Origin: JAKJEP01 sp964580995
GTDB lineage: Bacteria > Planctomycetota > Phycisphaerae > Sedimentisphaerales > SM23-30
DNA length: 57,620 bases
Direction: 5' to 3'
NCBI GenBank assembly: GCA_964580995.1
Contig: CAZOMV010000025.1
Coordinates: 1-57,620 of the forward strand
The notes below the pieces were generated by a model that worked only from the letters and a program-made list of their open reading frames with translations, ran no database searches and was not told where the DNA came from. Positions 35,654 to 44,977 of the stretch are shown piece after piece. Numbering within the stretch: the stretch's first letter is position 1; each line of letters opens with the position of its first letter. A program made the translations under genes and the position numbers.

Positions 35654-35783
35654 CGATTCGATGTAGAATCGTGCAGCCGGTTGAAACGAGAGCGAAGGCT
35701 CGGAATGGGCAGCATTTCGAAATCTCGAACTCGCAGAGGCAAAAACCGGTTGAACCTTGAAATAGCGAAGTCTCTTTCGCTAT
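35654..35783 (+). promoter_or_regulatory. Structured 5' leader upstream of the metallopeptidase gene
   Basis: The 398-bp gap before the next gene holds a dense set of perfect stems. These are CGATTC/GAATCG (35654-35671), CCGGTT (35677-35682) pairing with AACCGG (35744-35749) around two inner hairpins (CGAG/CTCG and GAATG/CATTTC), and an 8-bp stem ATAGCGAA/TTCGCTAT (35762-35783). No T-run follows, so it is not a simple terminator. A riboswitch-like or stability element is possible; no known class was recognised. Confidence 0.4.
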
Positions 35784-35887
35784 CGGCAGAATAAAAAGCG
35801 TTGCACTGGGATGCATGCGAACACCAGTTTCCTTTATGAGACGGGTGTTCCGGACGCTCTGGACAATTTTGTTTAGAGGTGAAGTTC

Positions 35888-38800
35888 ATGCAATCCAGGT
35901 GCACGAAAAACAAGCAGCTCAGAAGTCATAAGCGGCGCGGCGGTCAGTTTACCCTTGAAACACTCGACCAACGAGTATTGTTGAGTATCAGTACGGACTT
36001 AACAGCATCGGTCGGGGATAATGTATATGCCTCCGCAATGGAATCCCAATATGGCACGCCGGATTTATATTTTTCGGACCCGTTTTTCTGGGATTTAGGT
36101 AAAAACGAAGTTGGGCCCAGCAGTTTGCTGGCGAACGAAAACAACGTATTCGATTTGCTGGGGGAGATGGAAAGCGATCTCCTTGGCGATTACTATACCG
36201 GTCTGGATACTTTGAATGGCGAGGCCACCATCATTGGGGATACGCTTGCAAATGATTCCTATGAACAGCCGGAAACCGCAGGGGGTATTTACACTCTGTA
36301 TCTGGATTTCGACGGGGAACGCGTGAACAGCCGGATCGGCGATTTCTGGCTGGGCAGCAGCTATGTCGATATTCCCGCCTATGATTTAAGCGACTACGGC
36401 TGGGCAGGGCGTGAGCAGGAATCGATCAATTATATTCTGAATTTTGTGCAGGAAGATTACGCCGCCTATAATATCAACGTAACCACTACCAAGCCGACAT
36501 CGGGAGAATACACCACGCTTTATGTGGGCGGGGATAATAGTTGGTTTCGGCCCGATAGCGGGGTAATCGGAGTGGCTACTTATGATGTAGGCAACAAATG
36601 GGCTACCAACTACGGTTTCGCCTTCAGCGAGGAGCTGGATATTTATTATTCCTACTCGTATGGCGACCTGATGAAATACAGCGAATACCTGGCGAACCTG
36701 ATTACTCACGAAGCGGCCCACACCTACGGGGCCAATCATGTCCAGGATCCCACCGCGATGATGAATCCCTACTTACCCATCAATCCGCGAACCTCGATGT
36801 TTGGCAAAGGCAGCATTCCCAACAGCAGTTCGTATCAGGACACGCAGAGCCTGCTGGGCACCAATATCGGCTATGCCCATGGGGCGGATGATTACGGTAA
36901 TACCATTCAGAGTGCTTATTCCATTAACGAGAACAGTATTGCCAGCGGCCTGCTGGAACGGCGGGATGATGTGGATGCCTTCCAGTTTACCGCCATGACC
37001 GGGGGCACCGTTACGATCGATCTCAATACCACCCTGTTTGGCAATTTGGATTCGGCTTTGACCGTTACTCAAAATAGCACGTCAAGCGTAATTCAGACCA
37101 ATGATAATTATTCGGGCGGGAAAGACTCGCTGATTCAATTTGAAGCTATGGCGGGGCAGAGCTATACGATTTATGTTTCCAGCAGCGGCGGCAATACTTC
37201 GGGCAGTTACAGTTTTAACCTGACTGCAGCGGAGCCGGAGCCGATCTGGCAGCCCAGCGAGCATATTACCGTCAGCTCCTGGTCGCCTACCGCGATGGAA
37301 TTGAATCCGTTCGGGGATCAAAGCCAAAGTTTCCATATCGGCCAGGCGCTGGAAAAAGATTTGTATAAACTTTCGGTCAATACCTCCGGAAGTGTCGCTC
37401 TGAGCCTGGAGACAACCAATCTGAACGGTTATATCGCCCTCTATGATGCCGGCGGCGATCTGGTAAACTGGGATTATAACAGTGGTTACGGAGACATCAT
37501 ATATTTCTCCGATTCCGTGAGTGCTCTGAATAGTTATTATGTCCTGGTCGGTTCGTTCGGCGAGGAAACCACCGGTACCTATACCCTGAATGTAAACGCC
37601 GACACCGTAAATACCGACGATCTGAGCATCAATATTCTAGGGACTGGTAACACCAGCAGTACCCTTACCACGGGTAAAACCGGATACTGGCAGATTACCG
37701 TTCCGGAGGATGCGCTGGGCGATCTGACTCTGGATGTTTCCGGAACCGGGCTGGATACCGTGTTGAATGTATATGACGCACAAGGCAACCTGCTCGGTCG
37801 CAGCAATAACAGCGGGTTTTCCGGTCTTGAATCCCTGACCCTTCATAATTGTTTGGAAGGCCAAACCTATTACCTGCGGATCGGCAGTGCCAATTTGACA
37901 GGCAGCGGCACCTACACAATTGACGCCGCTTTTGCCATGCCCGAACCCGAGCCGGAACTCGCTATTACTGACAGCAGCGGCAGCCCGACGGACCAGATTG
38001 TAAATTTCGGATCGATCCTGATGAACAGTACCGGCAGTGCTACCATTACCTTTGCCAATACCGGCAGAGAAAATCTGATTATATCGGAATTGATTAGCAG
38101 TGGGGTGTTCTCCCTGAACCGAAGCAGCTTGGCGGGAAGTAGTGGCGATGACCTTGTCATCGCGCCTGGTTGTGAAGAAGTGATCACCGTGACGTTCGAC
38201 CCTGAAGAGATCGGAAGCTATGTGGGACAAATCACTGTTGTCAGTAACGACAGTGATTTGCCAACCACATATCTGTCCCTGCAGGCTACCGCACTGGGCG
38301 GGATTCTGCAAATCACCGAACTCGACGGCCAAAATGACGGGCAGACCGACGCGGGAACCATCCAGACGGACCAGACTACACCGATTTCCGCCTGGCAACT
38401 GCACAACAGCGGCAATATGCCGATCACCATTACGATGGATATGCTCTCCGGCATCGATTTTTCCCTCTCCGGCAATGAGATATTTGTGTTACAGCCGGGC
38501 CAGTCGTACACGGTCATCGTAGATATCCATACCCTGCTCGCCCGCGAAATTACGGACAGCCTGACCTTGACGGCCAATGACATGAACGCCACCAGCCAGA
38601 ACCTGGTCTTCCATGCCCAGGCTTATGCCCTGATCGGCAGCGGCCAATCCTACCGGTTCAGCGACCATAGCGGCGACCAGGTAACACTCTCGCTTTCCGG
38701 CGAGGCTCTGGCCAAAGTTACTATCGGCCAGGCGAACGAACCGGATATCCGGTCGATTGAAATTCTTACCGCCACCGGAACGGAAAAATTAAGTATTACC

Positions 38801-39787
38801 GTTAAAGGCCAGGGCAATACGCTTTTGGGTGAAATCACCGGCGAATCAGACCTCAATAAAATACTCGCCAAAAAAGTAGATCTGGTCGGTGCGGGAATCA
38901 ATCTGCAAGGCTCCCTGAATCAACTCCAGCTCGGTAGTGTGTTAAATGGCGCTGATGTACAATTCACCAGCGTCAATTCGGCTGTGGTTAAAATGGGCGA
39001 AGTAGTCGGTAATAGCGCCATACATATCGACGGCCACCTGAAACTGTTCCGGGCTACGGATTTCCGGGGCGGCTCTCTCACCAGCAAAAGCATATCCCAA
39101 CTGGTAATTGAGGAAGAATGCGATGCCACCATTGCCGTGAGCGAATCGGATATCGATTCGATTCTCATTCGCAACGGCGATTTGAAAGGGGACATTTCTG
39201 CCCCCGGCTCTATCGGAAAGGTCTCTCTTTCCAACGGCAATTTGAGCGGTAACCTGGCGGCTAAAGATTATATTGATCAGATCAAATTGAAAAAAGGTAC
39301 TATGGATGGAACCGTCTATTGCGAATCTCTGATTAATAAGATCAGTTCGCTGAATATCAATGACGCCACCATCACAGCGGTGCAGGGCATCAACGCCATC
39401 AACGTCCGCAACAATATAAACAACACCGTGGTCTCCGTAGGCTACACGAATCTGGCTCAATCGCAGAATCCGGCGGTCCCGGCACAGGAAATCAACGCTT
39501 ATCTGGGTTCGCTGAAAGTGAAGGGGACCTACGCGGCCACCACCATCGCGGTGGGTGTGGCGCCGGATGAGCAGGGCAGCTTTTTGGCCGGTACCGCCGC
39601 CAACGCCAGCGGCACTATCGGCAAGGTCGTCCTGAAGCAGGTCAACACAGCCAGCGATAACGACCCCTTCGGTTTATTCGCCCAAAACGCCATTCAAAAA
39701 CTAAAGGTGGAAAAGCAAAAAATCACACCCGACTACCACGAAGACAACTTCTATATCGAAGTGCTCAATAAGCATTCCGAATTCTAA
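35888..39787 (+). CDS. Large secreted metzincin-type metallopeptidase with LEPR-XLL N-terminus
   Basis: About 1299 aa. The N-terminus has basic residues and then QFTLETLDQRVLLS, close to the planctomycete LEPR-XLL export motif. A zinc site HEAAHTYGANH (His274, Glu275, His278, His284) and a following TAMMNPY Met-turn mark a metzincin-like peptidase. Two or three pre-peptidase C-terminal (PPC-like) beta domains follow (residues about 325-640). Two choice-of-anchor-D/ASPM-like segments come next (about 690-890), then a repetitive beta-helix-like region to the end (about 920-1270). It is probably exported and acts on extracellular or surface protein. The ATG at 35888 has GAGG 8 bases upstream; a GTG at 35879 is an alternative. 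A structured leader precedes it. Confidence 0.8.
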   Translation: MQSRCTKNKQLRSHKRRGGQFTLETLDQRVLLSISTDLTASVGDNVYASAMESQYGTPDLYFSDPFFWDLGKNEVGPSSLLANENNVFDLLGEMESDLLGDYYTGLDTLNGEATIIGDTLANDSYEQPETAGGIYTLYLDFDGERVNSRIGDFWLGSSYVDIPAYDLSDYGWAGREQESINYILNFVQEDYAAYNINVTTTKPTSGEYTTLYVGGDNSWFRPDSGVIGVATYDVGNKWATNYGFAFSEELDIYYSYSYGDLMKYSEYLANLITHEAAHTYGANHVQDPTAMMNPYLPINPRTSMFGKGSIPNSSSYQDTQSLLGTNIGYAHGADDYGNTIQSAYSINENSIASGLLERRDDVDAFQFTAMTGGTVTIDLNTTLFGNLDSALTVTQNSTSSVIQTNDNYSGGKDSLIQFEAMAGQSYTIYVSSSGGNTSGSYSFNLTAAEPEPIWQPSEHITVSSWSPTAMELNPFGDQSQSFHIGQALEKDLYKLSVNTSGSVALSLETTNLNGYIALYDAGGDLVNWDYNSGYGDIIYFSDSVSALNSYYVLVGSFGEETTGTYTLNVNADTVNTDDLSINILGTGNTSSTLTTGKTGYWQITVPEDALGDLTLDVSGTGLDTVLNVYDAQGNLLGRSNNSGFSGLESLTLHNCLEGQTYYLRIGSANLTGSGTYTIDAAFAMPEPEPELAITDSSGSPTDQIVNFGSILMNSTGSATITFANTGRENLIISELISSGVFSLNRSSLAGSSGDDLVIAPGCEEVITVTFDPEEIGSYVGQITVVSNDSDLPTTYLSLQATALGGILQITELDGQNDGQTDAGTIQTDQTTPISAWQLHNSGNMPITITMDMLSGIDFSLSGNEIFVLQPGQSYTVIVDIHTLLAREITDSLTLTANDMNATSQNLVFHAQAYALIGSGQSYRFSDHSGDQVTLSLSGEALAKVTIGQANEPDIRSIEILTATGTEKLSITVKGQGNTLLGEITGESDLNKILAKKVDLVGAGINLQGSLNQLQLGSVLNGADVQFTSVNSAVVKMGEVVGNSAIHIDGHLKLFRATDFRGGSLTSKSISQLVIEEECDATIAVSESDIDSILIRNGDLKGDISAPGSIGKVSLSNGNLSGNLAAKDYIDQIKLKKGTMDGTVYCESLINKISSLNINDATITAVQGINAINVRNNINNTVVSVGYTNLAQSQNPAVPAQEINAYLGSLKVKGTYAATTIAVGVAPDEQGSFLAGTAANASGTIGKVVLKQVNTASDNDPFGLFAQNAIQKLKVEKQKITPDYHEDNFYIEVLNKHSEF

Positions 39788-39844
39788 ACAACAGATTTTC
39801 GATAAGTTCAGAAAATTTTATAGAAAATCCAGGTTCAGAATGAC

Positions 39845-41932
39845 CTAACGGCACACCCGAAAACCGAAGCTGTACGTGGTGTTGATCTGGTTGTAGATAT
39901 ACCCGACCGAAACCGTACAGTTATTGTTGAAACTGTTCCAGCCACCACCACGGATCACACGATAGCTGCCCGAAATAGTACTGGTCCATTCCCAGACATT
40001 CCCTGCCATGTCGCTCATCCCATACCCATAGGTTCCAAAATCACCAACCGGAGTTGTGCCATACGGGTGAGTGGAATTATAATAATTGGCAATACCATTG
40101 TCTATACTCATGCCGCAGCCATAGTCATAGCTTCCCTCATAATCCGCCACAGCCTGCCATTCCCACTCGGTCGGGAGCCGATACCCGTAAAAGTTACAGA
40201 ACGCGGTGGCCCCATACCAACTGACATAGGTAACCGGATGGTTTTCAAAACCACTATCCACACTGAATACCCCGCTATGGTAATGGATCCTGGCTGCTCC
40301 GCCGTCGGTGGCACCATCATATGTATAGCCCGGACCCTCTCCGTCATAATACATTTGGCCGATATAATCTTCTCCACTATTAAAGCCGCTGGCACCAATG
40401 ACCTCGCTACCGCTCACGATTATATCACCAGAGGCCAGGGCCGCATTGAGGAACTGGCAATACTGAGCATTCGTCGTCTCGTATTTGCTCATCTGCCCGT
40501 TAAAACCCTCATGGCCGGTAACACCAGGATCAGTAATCGAAATCCACACCATGCCAGTATGGTCCGTTCGACACACCCGAAAACCGAAACTGTAACTGGT
40601 GTTGATCTGGTTGAAGATGTATCGGATTGAGACCGTACAGTTATTGTTGAAACTGTTCCAGCCACCACCACGGATCACACGATAGCTGCCCGAAATAGTA
40701 CTGGTCCATTCCCAGACATTCCCTGCCATGTCGCATATCCCATGCCCATATGTCCCGACAGCTCCAACCGGAGTCGTACCATACGGGTGAGTAGTTCCTA
40801 CATAATTGGCAATACTATTGTCTATACTCGTGCCACAGCCATAGGTATAACTGCCATCGTAATCCGCCGCCGCCTGCCATTCCCACTCGGTCGGTAATCG
40901 ATACCCGTAATAGTTACAGAAAGCCGTCGCTCCATACCAACTGACATACGTTACGGGATGATTCTCATAACCACTATCCACGGTAAATGTCCCGTTGTTA
41001 TAATGGATCCTGGCCGCTCCGCCGTTGACGGCACCATTATATGTATAGCCCGGACCCTCTCCGTCATAATACATTTGGCCGATATAATCTTCTCCACTAT
41101 TAAAGCCGCTGGCACCAATGACCTCGCTACCGCTCACGATTATATCACCAGAGGCCAGGGCCGCATTGAGGAACTGGCAATACTGGGCATTCGTCATCTC
41201 GTATTTGCTCATCTGCCCGTCAAATCCTTCCTGGTCGGCAACACCAGGATCATTAATATCAACCCAAACCATCCCCTCCGGTTCAACCACAATATAAGGC
41301 CCTATCGAGATCAGCAAATCTACTGCTGAGCCTGGATGTACGGTAATACCTGCCACCGGCTCCGTACTTATTATCTTGTCAAAGGGAATGGCGGCATGAT
41401 ATTTTTGAATAATGGTACCCACTTCTAAAGAAGCGGCCATGAGGGAGGACTCCGCTTCTGCCTGGCTCATCCCCGTAACCTCCGGGACCACCACCGCCGT
41501 TTCCAGCCAGTGTTTTGATAATAAGGCCAGGTCTTCCTGATTTACCTGGCCATCTTCATTTAAGTCGGGATATTGGTATACTGTAAATCCCTCTGCAAGG
41601 GAAGGTAATTCCCCCTCCACTCGATCGCTGACATGTACATCCCACTTGCCCACCGGGATATTGACGGGAATGTCGAAACTTGCCTCTATGGTGTTTGCGT
41701 CTATGCCGACATAGTTGGTCGCAGCAATGGTAACACTTCCTTTCGACAACCACACATTGGTAACGGTAGAAGTTCCTTGAAAAAAAGCAGTGTCCTGCCC
41801 GGTGATCTTGACCCTAAGATTCATTTGGGAGGCCGAATTGGGGGTAATATCCATAAGGGTCTGGGCTTGCAATCCGGTAGAAATAACCAGATAAAAAGAT
41901 ATGATATACAGCTTTGTTACAAGACTTTTCAT
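39845..41932 (-). CDS. Secreted dockerin/PASTA protein with two SUMF1 (FGE-sulfatase) domains
   Basis: 695 aa. A signal peptide (KLYIISFYLVISTGLQAQ) is followed by an IPT-like beta domain beginning ITPNSASQ. A single dockerin-like calcium repeat follows (DLNEDGQVNQEDLALLSKHW), then a PASTA domain (VVPEVTGMSQAEAESSLMAA). Two SUMF1 domains of about 231 residues fill the rest, each with GMVW, YRLPTEWEWQ, DMAGNVWEWTSTISGSYRVI and GFRVCR. The domains are nearly identical, with a 720-bp nucleotide period and exact stretches of 147 bp and 103 bp. SUMF1 domains act in formylglycine generation or simply bind ligands; activity is uncertain here. AGGGGG precedes the ATG at 41932; the frame is open 15 codons further. 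Confidence 0.85.
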   Translation of the reverse strand: MKSLVTKLYIISFYLVISTGLQAQTLMDITPNSASQMNLRVKITGQDTAFFQGTSTVTNVWLSKGSVTIAATNYVGIDANTIEASFDIPVNIPVGKWDVHVSDRVEGELPSLAEGFTVYQYPDLNEDGQVNQEDLALLSKHWLETAVVVPEVTGMSQAEAESSLMAASLEVGTIIQKYHAAIPFDKIISTEPVAGITVHPGSAVDLLISIGPYIVVEPEGMVWVDINDPGVADQEGFDGQMSKYEMTNAQYCQFLNAALASGDIIVSGSEVIGASGFNSGEDYIGQMYYDGEGPGYTYNGAVNGGAARIHYNNGTFTVDSGYENHPVTYVSWYGATAFCNYYGYRLPTEWEWQAAADYDGSYTYGCGTSIDNSIANYVGTTHPYGTTPVGAVGTYGHGICDMAGNVWEWTSTISGSYRVIRGGGWNSFNNNCTVSIRYIFNQINTSYSFGFRVCRTDHTGMVWISITDPGVTGHEGFNGQMSKYETTNAQYCQFLNAALASGDIIVSGSEVIGASGFNSGEDYIGQMYYDGEGPGYTYDGATDGGAARIHYHSGVFSVDSGFENHPVTYVSWYGATAFCNFYGYRLPTEWEWQAVADYEGSYDYGCGMSIDNGIANYYNSTHPYGTTPVGDFGTYGYGMSDMAGNVWEWTSTISGSYRVIRGGGWNSFNNNCTVSVGYIYNQINTTYSFGFRVCR

Positions 41933-42085
41933 TCTACATCCCCCTCCATTCCCGAAGCATCCTGTATCCTTTTTCACTCCTTGCTTCCATCAACAACCTT
42001 TTCTCTACCTTTCTTTGTCACCCCTTTCCCTATTTACATACCAGATGTTTCATGGGCACCTTTTATTTATTTTCGTACTTCGTTC

Positions 42086-42132
42086 ATAAAAAAACCGGCG
42101 CAAAAAAAAACTCTTCTCTCTGCTCGCCGGTT
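42086..42132 (-). terminator. Terminator-like hairpin in the leader of the SUMF1 gene
   Basis: On the minus strand AACCGGCG (42132-42125) pairs perfectly with CGCCGGTT (42100-42093) across a 24-nt loop, and seven T residues follow. It lies between the promoter at 42190 and the start at 41932, so it may be an attenuator rather than an end of transcription. Confidence 0.45.
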
Positions 42133-42157
42133 CCATTCTGTTTTTCCAATATCCAAC

Positions 42158-42179
42158 CTGTGGTTAAAAAACACCACAG
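42158..42179 (-). promoter_or_regulatory. Hairpin early in the SUMF1-gene leader
   Basis: CTGTGGT and ACCACAG form a perfect 7-bp stem around a GTTTTTTA loop, about 10 nt after the expected transcript start. Together with the terminator-like hairpin it could form a switching leader. Confidence 0.4.
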
Positions 42180-42189
42180 ATCGGGATAA

Positions 42190-42219
42190 AGTATAATGCA
42201 AAAACAGCCTGTGTGTCAA
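42190..42219 (-). promoter_or_regulatory. Sigma70-type promoter for the SUMF1 gene
   Basis: TTGACA (42219-42214), an 18-bp spacer and TATACT (42195-42190) on the minus strand. The leader to the ATG at 41932 would be about 250 nt. Confidence 0.6.
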
Positions 42220-42292
42220 TAGGGGAAATGTTCGTCATCCTCAGTTTGGCAGCGACATCCACATAAGAATTTGTTCAAAAAAGAGTTACAAC

Positions 42293-42325
42293 GGGCTATC
42301 AATATAGAAAAAAATCCAATAGCCC
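42293..42325 (-). terminator. Possible terminator of the ECF sigma/anti-sigma operon
   Basis: GGGCTAT and ATAGCCC form a 7-bp stem 70 bp past the anti-sigma stop. The T-run on the minus strand is about 10 nt away, so the call is weak. Confidence 0.3.
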
Positions 42326-42395
42326 ATTTTAACAGGGATTTACATGAAGCTGGGATTTCATGGTTTCGCAGCGGATATTGTATCTTTAGTTCCCG

Positions 42396-42896
42396 TCATG
42401 CAGTGAAAATATCGTTGGTTAAATCTTCGCCCAGATTTTTGGCGTAGAGCTGCTTCATCACATCTTCCCCTTCGGTCTGAAATTTTTGCATGGAGGAAAA
42501 GATGCCCATCCGCATCAGCAGCAGGACCGCCAGACAGGCGGCGGCGTTGCCGACGGGGCGGGTATAGATCTTGAGCCGGTCAATGCGGGTGGGTTCCGGC
42601 TGGATAGCTTTGAGTTTCTGTGCCTGCGGAGTTTCGCGCAGGCTGCACTGGAGCACGCCGAGGGCCTGCTGATTGGCGCGGCGGAGCAGGTCGGTTTTGT
42701 GAGGCTGGGATTTCAGCAGGGAAAGGGACAAGGCCACGCGATTGAAACCGGAGAGGCGTTTCTGGCAGCGGGGACAATGGGCGATATGATTTTGAATCCA
42801 GGGATCGGTAATGCTGAATCGGCTCCCCAGAAGATCCGCAATCCAGTAACGAAACGAGCGGCAATTTTGTATTTTCTCAGAACGCAGAAGTTTCAT
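42396..42896 (-). CDS. Anti-sigma factor-like membrane protein
   Basis: 166 aa. The N-terminal part has NHIAHCPRCQKRL, an HxxxCxxC zinc anti-sigma (ZAS)-like motif. A charged segment and one TM helix near 115-130 (NAAACLAVLLLMRMGIF) follow, with a short C-terminal domain. It lies 1 bp downstream of the ECF sigma gene, the usual pairing in which the anti-sigma holds its sigma at the membrane until a signal is sensed. Overall identity to known families is low, so the call leans on motif and position. Confidence 0.7.
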   Translation of the reverse strand: MKLLRSEKIQNCRSFRYWIADLLGSRFSITDPWIQNHIAHCPRCQKRLSGFNRVALSLSLLKSQPHKTDLLRRANQQALGVLQCSLRETPQAQKLKAIQPEPTRIDRLKIYTRPVGNAAACLAVLLLMRMGIFSSMQKFQTEGEDVMKQLYAKNLGEDLTNDIFTA

Positions 42897-42897
42897 T

Positions 42898-43458
42898 TTA
42901 TTTCCTATCCGCCATCCAGGCCGCTAATATTTGAATGGCCCGGCAGCGATAAACACGGGCGGTGGCGATGGCTATACCCAAGATGCCGGCCACCTGTTGA
43001 TAAGACAATTCGGCTAGATCATGCAGCATAATCACATCACGCAGATGATCCGGCAGGCGGGCGATATGGCACCGCAAATCTTCCTGTAAAAATTTTGCAT
43101 CCAGATCGCCGGCGTAATTGGTTTTCTGGATGGCCGATGCATCTTGAACGAGAGTATGACAAGCTCTATCAAATATCTTTTTCCTTCGTAAGATAGAAAT
43201 GGCCTGGTTGCCGGCACATTTAAATAAATACGCCTTAACATTTTCGGGTTTTCGGCCATTTTGACAGTGCGCTAACCGCAGAAAGGTGTCCTGATAGGCA
43301 TCGCAGACATCCTGTTCATTACCCAGGATTCGCCAAAGCAGGGAGACGATAGGCTGGCCATATTCGTGCATGGCGGACAGAATCCATCGCCGGCTTTCTT
43401 CCACTGCACGGACATCAGCCAGATCCAGGAACAGCTCTATGCTGACTGCTTTGGTCAC
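42898..43458 (-). CDS. ECF-type RNA polymerase sigma factor
   Basis: 186 aa. Region 2 includes GNEQDVCDAYQDTFLRLAHC and VKAYLFKCAGNQAISILRR. Region 4 includes LPDHLRDVIMLHDLAELSYQ then QVAGILGIAIATARVYRCRA, a helix-turn-helix. The GTG at 43458 has AAGG 9 bases upstream. It is divergent from the secretion locus at 43648 and may control it, the anti-sigma pair, or secreted targets; the sequence does not decide. Confidence 0.88.
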   Translation of the reverse strand: MTKAVSIELFLDLADVRAVEESRRWILSAMHEYGQPIVSLLWRILGNEQDVCDAYQDTFLRLAHCQNGRKPENVKAYLFKCAGNQAISILRRKKIFDRACHTLVQDASAIQKTNYAGDLDAKFLQEDLRCHIARLPDHLRDVIMLHDLAELSYQQVAGILGIAIATARVYRCRAIQILAAWMADRK

Positions 43459-43647
43459 TCGTATAAGCCTTATACAGATTTTACATCACTTTACTAGTAT
43501 TATGACGCGCCAACACCATATATATTAACCATAATTTTCGGAAAAATCATCATTTCGTGTAATATTTTTCCATTTTAACGTAGCGTTTTGTGTCCCCTGC
43601 ACGTCGTATAGATGAAAAGGAGAAAAATAGCTTTATGAGGATTTGTC

Positions 43648-44808
43648 ATGCAAAAATCTGATGACTCTAATCGCTGTGTTGACAATCATTTACCATATGA
43701 TGTGGTAACGATGGTGGATGATTTGCTGAAGAAGGCGGAGGAGGTGGGGGCGACGGATGTGCATTTTGAGCCGGGGGGGGAGGGGATGGGGGTGAGGTAT
43801 CGGTTGGACGGGGTGTTGCGGGAGGTGGAGAGGATTCCCAAGTCGTTTTCTGACAATGTGATAACGCGGTTGAAGGTGATGGGCGGGCTGCTGACGTATC
43901 GGAATGACGTGCCGCAGGAGGGCAGGATACAGGAGACGAAAAATAGTGATAAGTCGGTTATAGAGAAGAGGTTATCGATTTTTCCGACGATATTTGGGCA
44001 GCGGGCGGTAGTGCGCATTTTTTATGAAAAACATGAATTAAATGATATAAAAGTGTTGGGATTTAGTGATTTTTTGAGTGAAAACCTGATAAAAATCGCG
44101 GGTTTGAATCAGGGAGTTTTGCTGTTAACGGGGCCGGCGGGCAGCGGGAAGAGCACCACGCTGGCGGCGCTGCTGCGGTATATCAACCGGGAGAATCCGG
44201 GGAAGAGTATCGTGGCGCTGGAGGATCCGGTGGAGAGGCGGATTGAGGGGGTGACACAGGTACAGATCAGTCCGCATGGCGAGATGACATTTCCGGTGGC
44301 GCTGCGTTCGCTGCTGCGGCAGGATCCGCAGGTGCTGATGATCGGGGAAATCCGGGATGCGGAGACGGCGCGGATGGTGATTGAGGCTGGGCTGACCGGG
44401 CATTTATTGATGAGCACGATGCACAGCGGGACGCCGTCGGGGGCACTGCTGCGGTTGCTAGAGATGGGGATTGAGCCATACCAGATTACCTCCAGCATCA
44501 CGGCAATCGTCAACCAGCGGCTTGCTAGGAGGCTCTGTGGGCATTGTAGAAGGTATGATGCGGATACCAAATCTTATGTGGCGGTGGGCTGTGAACGGTG
44601 TATGGAGACGGGGTACAAGGGGCGTGTTTTGCTGGCGGAGATGGTACAGATGGATGGGCAGTTAAGACAGGCAATTCTGGAAAAGGCAGATATGGAGAGG
44701 CTGGAGGGGATTCTCAGGGAGAGAGGTCATATGAATATAAGGCAGGATAGTATGCGGTTAATCAATAAAGGCGTAACCAGTTGGGAGGAAGTGAATAAGG
44801 TGGTATAA
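43648..44808 (+). CDS. GspE/PilB-type secretion ATPase, short form
   Basis: 386 aa, lacking the long N-terminal domain of most GspE/PilB proteins (usually over 500 aa). It has Walker A LTGPAGSGKSTTLAAL, the Asp and His boxes (GEMTFPVALRSLLRQDP; VLMIGEIRDAETARMVIEAG; GHLLMSTMHSG) and a C-terminal zinc knuckle (CGHCRR, then CERC). The ATPase powers pseudopilus or pilus assembly from the cytoplasm. GAGGA precedes the ATG. Codons in the first 150 are G-ending to an unusual degree compared with neighbours. It heads a locus completed at 47954-51917. Confidence 0.93.
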   Translation: MQKSDDSNRCVDNHLPYDVVTMVDDLLKKAEEVGATDVHFEPGGEGMGVRYRLDGVLREVERIPKSFSDNVITRLKVMGGLLTYRNDVPQEGRIQETKNSDKSVIEKRLSIFPTIFGQRAVVRIFYEKHELNDIKVLGFSDFLSENLIKIAGLNQGVLLLTGPAGSGKSTTLAALLRYINRENPGKSIVALEDPVERRIEGVTQVQISPHGEMTFPVALRSLLRQDPQVLMIGEIRDAETARMVIEAGLTGHLLMSTMHSGTPSGALLRLLEMGIEPYQITSSITAIVNQRLARRLCGHCRRYDADTKSYVAVGCERCMETGYKGRVLLAEMVQMDGQLRQAILEKADMERLEGILRERGHMNIRQDSMRLINKGVTSWEEVNKVV

Positions 44809-44977
44809 AGTTTTGGTATCGTCCCAAAAGCTGGGAGCAGAATGCGTTTAACGCATAGTGGCTGCCGGCAGGCGAACAGAGAAGGGCCTCCAAAACCTAA
44901 ATTCTAAACAAATTCAAATTACCCAATACGCAATTTTCAAAACAAACTGTAACATCTTGTGAAAAAGGAGTTTGAAC

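Noticed and set aside
35654..35783. c-di-GMP (GEMM) riboswitch
   Set aside because: GGCAAAAACC recalls part of it, but the conserved GGGACGCAAAGCC half and tetraloop receptor are absent.
41933..42189. Extra small CDS on the plus strand (41901-42196 frames)
   Set aside because: Phe/Pro/Ser-rich shadow frames in an AT-rich leader with no ribosome site.
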